Of a stretch of 7,987 nucleotides of DNA, positions 6,476 to 7,987 are shown piece by piece. The DNA is taken from NCBI GenBank assembly GCA_017543165.1, contig JAFYGL010000190.1:1-7987 (forward strand), in the 5' to 3' direction. The translations under genes were made by a program, and so were the position numbers. The first letter of the stretch is position 1; every line of letters starts with the position of its first letter. This DNA is from Victivallales bacterium. Lineage in GTDB: Bacteria; Verrucomicrobiota; Lentisphaeria; Oligosphaerales; Oligosphaeraceae. The notes under the pieces were generated by a model that ran no database searches, was not told the origin of the DNA, and worked only from the letters and a program-made list of their open reading frames with translations.

Positions 6476-6629
6476 GAGGTAATTTCAAAACTATCATCAA
6501 AATGCGCTTCGATATGTTTGCATTGGCTTTGAAAACGTATTTCGCTGCATGTACATGCAGCTCAATCCGTTTTCTTCGCCACTGCAAAACATCTCATTGC
6601 GCATTTTGCGCTAGTTTTGAAATTACCTC
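6476..6629. mobile_element. 154-nt MITE-like imperfect palindrome (palindromic element B) with GAGGTAATTTCAAAACTA ends
   Basis: The ends 6476-6493 and 6612-6629 are 18-bp perfect inverted repeats. Pairing continues inwards around one centre: CAAAATGCGC (6498-6507) with 6599-6608, an imperfect GATATGTTTGCATTGGC-like stretch, GAAAACG (6531-6537) with CGTTTTC (6568-6574), and a perfect central palindrome GCTGCATGTACATGCAGC (6544-6561). The whole element can therefore fold into one long bulged hairpin. It shares its end motif with the hairpin at 6250-6334. There is no reading frame inside and no obvious target-site duplication. It ends 32 bp before the dehydrogenase start codon. Confidence 0.65.
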
Positions 6630-6635
6630 TATTCT
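6606..6635 (+). promoter_or_regulatory. Weak alternative promoter at the right edge of palindromic element B
   Basis: TTGCGC (6606-6611) and TATTCT (6630-6635) are 18 bp apart and would start transcription about 20 nt before the dehydrogenase ATG. The -35 hexamer lies within the element and the -10 just outside it. The hexamers are only moderate matches, and the very short leader makes this less attractive than the promoter at 6404-6432. Confidence 0.2.
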
Positions 6636-6646
6636 CAAACAACATG

Positions 6647-6653
6647 CAAGGAG
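6647..6653 (+). promoter_or_regulatory. Ribosome binding site fixing the dehydrogenase start at 6662
   Basis: CAAGGAG lies 8 nt before ATG 6662. The frame is also open from an ATG-like start at 6617, but that codon falls within the palindromic element and adds 15 residues unlike the family, whereas MKAMVYQGGG at 6662 is the usual first strand of a medium-chain dehydrogenase. Confidence 0.8.
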
Positions 6654-6661
6654 ATAGTTCT

Positions 6662-7681
6662 ATGAAGGCAATGGTGTATCAAGGTGGCGGGCATTTTGCG
6701 GCCGAGAATGTTCCAGCACCTCAAATCAAGCGCAATGATGATGTGATTATCAAGGTTTTTGTATGCAGCATCTGTGGCACGGATGTGAACATGGCGGCGC
6801 CGACCAGTAAAAAGGACATGCGCGGGCACATATTCGGGCATGAAATCGTGGGCGAAATCGTGGAGAAGGGGCCTGCTGTGCAGGGGCTTGAAATAGGCGA
6901 CCACGTGGTGGTGAATCCCAACTACTACTGCGGCACTTGCGCAATGTGCAGAAGCGGCTTGCAGAACCACTGCCTGAACATGGAACTCATGGGCATCACC
7001 CATCCAGGCGGCTTTGCGGAATATGTTTGCAGCAATGCCAAGATGGTGTTTCCCATATCCAAGGCGTTGCCACTAAAATATGCGGTATTTGCAGAGCCTT
7101 TGGCGTGCGCGTGCAATGGCTTCAGCAAACTGGCGACACGCGTGGAAGGAAGCCTTTTGCAGATCGGGTGCGGTCCAATAGGCTTGATGTTCGCTCAGAT
7201 GGCACGTGCCGCTGGGGAAAAGGTGCTTTGCCTGGAGCCAGCAGATTTCAGGCGCAACAAGGCGAAGGCGCTGGGATTCGAGGCGATGTCACCATTCGAG
7301 GAGGATATCGGCGACAGAATCAATGCCTTTTTCGGCAGAAGACCTGAGATAATCATTGATGCGGCTGGCGGGCAGGTGGCCAAGGCGATTGAATACGCTG
7401 GCTTCAGGGCGCAGATACTGTGCTTTGCAAGCCCGCGAAGCGTCAAGGAGGAAACGTCTCTGGCTGGCATACAAGGCAAGGAACTGACCATTCGCGGCTC
7501 TTTCATAATCGACAATACTATGCCTCGCGCCATTGAATTGCTTGAAAACCGCAGGCTGCAACTGGATGAATTGATTACCCATGTGCTTCCTCTTGAGAAA
7601 CTGGAGGAGGGAATGGCATTGATGAAGAGCGGCGAAGGTATGGAGATTATACTTACCATTGGAACAGATAAGGTCGAGTGA
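6662..7681 (+). CDS. Zinc-dependent medium-chain dehydrogenase (alcohol/sorbitol dehydrogenase-like)
   Basis: A complete 339-residue MDR-family enzyme of normal length. Catalytic zinc ligands are recognisable as Cys38 (in CSICGTD), His60-Glu61 (GHE) and Glu145 (AEPLA); the structural zinc lobe is Cys90, Cys93, Cys96 and Cys104. The Rossmann loop is G169-C-G-P-I-G174, and Glu192 at the end of the next strand suggests NAD rather than NADP. The fold is an N-terminal GroES-like domain (1-~155), nucleotide-binding domain (~156-295) and a C-terminal segment returning to the catalytic domain. It should oxidise a secondary alcohol or polyol to a ketone (or the reverse) in the cytosol, like sorbitol, threonine or related dehydrogenases; the exact substrate cannot be read from sequence. 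It stands alone on the plus strand, with a repeat element separating it from the next gene, so a shared operon is uncertain. Confidence 0.9.
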   Translation: MKAMVYQGGGHFAAENVPAPQIKRNDDVIIKVFVCSICGTDVNMAAPTSKKDMRGHIFGHEIVGEIVEKGPAVQGLEIGDHVVVNPNYYCGTCAMCRSGLQNHCLNMELMGITHPGGFAEYVCSNAKMVFPISKALPLKYAVFAEPLACACNGFSKLATRVEGSLLQIGCGPIGLMFAQMARAAGEKVLCLEPADFRRNKAKALGFEAMSPFEEDIGDRINAFFGRRPEIIIDAAGGQVAKAIEYAGFRAQILCFASPRSVKEETSLAGIQGKELTIRGSFIIDNTMPRAIELLENRRLQLDELITHVLPLEKLEEGMALMKSGEGMEIILTIGTDKVE

Positions 7682-7702
7682 TTATCCAGAGTGATTATCC
7701 AG
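7677..7702. repeat. 13-nt perfect tandem duplication across the dehydrogenase stop codon
   Basis: AGTGATTATCCAG occurs at 7677-7689 and again directly at 7690-7702. The first copy contains the TGA stop (7679-7681). The second copy leads into the TATCCAGTACT opening of the downstream repeat element, so the duplication may have arisen when that element was inserted. Confidence 0.7.
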
Positions 7703-7866
7703 TACTAACCTGAAAGGCCTAGTTTTTTATTTATCCACAGATTTCCACAGATTTTCACTGATTTCATTTTGGAATTGAGTATGAAAGTGATTTTGACGAC
7801 CTCGTCAAAATCATCAAAGAAAAATCAGTGAAAATCAGTGAAAATCAGTGGAAATCTGTGGATAAA
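7696..7866. repeat. CCACAGATT-type intergenic repeat, copy 2, with 10-nt tandem units and inverted DnaA-box-like ends
   Basis: It opens with TATCCAGTACT (7696-7706) and CCTGAAAGGC, as in the copy at 2360-2449. The palindromic core is 7731-7764 against 7832-7865, complementary at 33 of 34 positions. Units repeat every 10 nt: on the right, AAAATCAGTG at 7821, 7831 and 7841 followed by GAAATCTGTG at 7851. The core ends in TTATCCACA (7731-7739) and its inverse TGTGGATAA (7857-7865), which match the DnaA box. A further 11-bp stem (7789-7799 with 7802-7812) caps the structure. It may help end dehydrogenase transcripts, but no U-tract supports a standard terminator. Confidence 0.75.
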
Positions 7867-7935
7867 ATAGAAAATTATGCCTAATGGGTGGGGACTGAAG
7901 TTACAAGTTAGATTGAGAATATAGGAGCGATTACA

Positions 7936-7987
7936 ATGAAACTATTGCTGGTTGGCGGAAGTGGGACGATTAGTTCTGGCGTGGCAA
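7936..7987 (+). CDS. N-terminus of a probable NAD-dependent epimerase/dehydratase or reductase (partial)
   Basis: ATG 7936 has AGGAG at 7923-7927 with an 8-nt spacer. The 17 codons before the right edge read MKLLLVGGSGTISSGVA: a first beta strand followed by GGxGTIS, the nucleotide-binding glycine loop typical of extended short-chain dehydrogenases such as NAD-dependent sugar epimerases. This would suit a sugar-modifying role next to a polyol/alcohol dehydrogenase. Only the first strand and loop are visible, so another Rossmann-fold enzyme is possible. Confidence 0.6.
   Translation, partial: MKLLLVGGSGTISSGVA

Larger units (their letters stand above)
6041..6661. other. Divergent intergenic region with paired palindromic elements
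   Basis: This 621-bp region separates the minus-strand chaperone/effector cassette from the plus-strand dehydrogenase. It is A+T-rich. It contains an 85-nt long-stem hairpin (6250-6334), a rightward promoter (6404-6432) and a 154-nt imperfect palindrome (6476-6629). The part nearest the chaperone gene (6041-6249) has only a doubtful small reading frame. The promoter of the chaperone C operon should lie in 6041-6249, but no hexamer pair there is convincing. Confidence 0.75.

Noticed and set aside
6617..6661. Upstream start for the dehydrogenase, 15 residues longer
   Set aside because: It starts inside the palindromic element with no ribosome site, and the added residues do not fit the family's N-terminal strand.
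7195..7659. 154-codon minus-strand frame
   Set aside because: It is the antisense of the dehydrogenase gene, whose zinc and nucleotide-binding motifs are intact.
7821..7860. CRISPR array
   Set aside because: The 10-nt units are directly adjacent with no spacers; it is a simple tandem repeat.
7731..7866. Replication origin with DnaA boxes and iterons
   Set aside because: Only two DnaA-like 9-mers are present and both are the ends of a dispersed repeat; there is no dnaA, dnaN or rep gene nearby.

Overview
The window suggests a Gram-negative, host-associated bacterium with a type III secretion system (T3SS). Three small acidic proteins look like CesT/SycE-class secretion chaperones, and each group lies directly upstream of a long protein with no Sec signal, as expected for secreted effectors. 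No secretion-apparatus gene is present. The dense intergenic palindromes and the CCACAGATT-type repeats make me think of the Planctomycetes-Verrucomicrobia-Lentisphaerae group, perhaps a gut Lentisphaerae/Victivallales lineage. That placement is a low-confidence inference, not something the sequence proves.

Layout. Positions 1-2200 (minus strand) hold a tightly coupled cassette read right to left: chaperone A (2200-1775), chaperone B (1778-1314, 4-bp ATGA overlap) and a putative effector (1311 to beyond the left edge, 2-bp gap). Positions 2201-2998 are a gene-free, repeat-rich spacer with a 10-nt-periodic CCACAGATT repeat, a small hairpin, a ~297-bp palindromic element bounded by 20-bp perfect inverted repeats, and a strong GC-rich hairpin beside the end of the next gene. 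Positions 2999-6040 (minus strand) hold a second cassette: chaperone C (6040-5561) and an 848-residue putative effector (5545-2999) whose residues ~470-590 carry GDRD...N...IDPGH, like the catalytic loop of PI3/4-kinase- and HipA-like kinases.

Positions 6041-6661 are a divergent intergenic region with two palindromic elements sharing GAGGTAATTTCAAAAC arms (an 85-nt hairpin with 37-bp perfect arms, and a 154-nt imperfect hairpin) and a good sigma70-type promoter between them facing right. Positions 6662-7681 (plus strand) encode a zinc-dependent medium-chain dehydrogenase. A second copy of the CCACAGATT repeat family follows, then the first 17 codons of a GGxGxI-type nucleotide-binding protein, probably an NAD-dependent epimerase/dehydratase or reductase, running off the right edge.

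How the parts work together: the chaperones are inferred to keep their neighbouring effectors secretion-competent and deliver them to a T3SS encoded elsewhere. The plus-strand enzymes look like unrelated carbohydrate or polyol metabolism, separated from the effector cassettes by the repeat elements.
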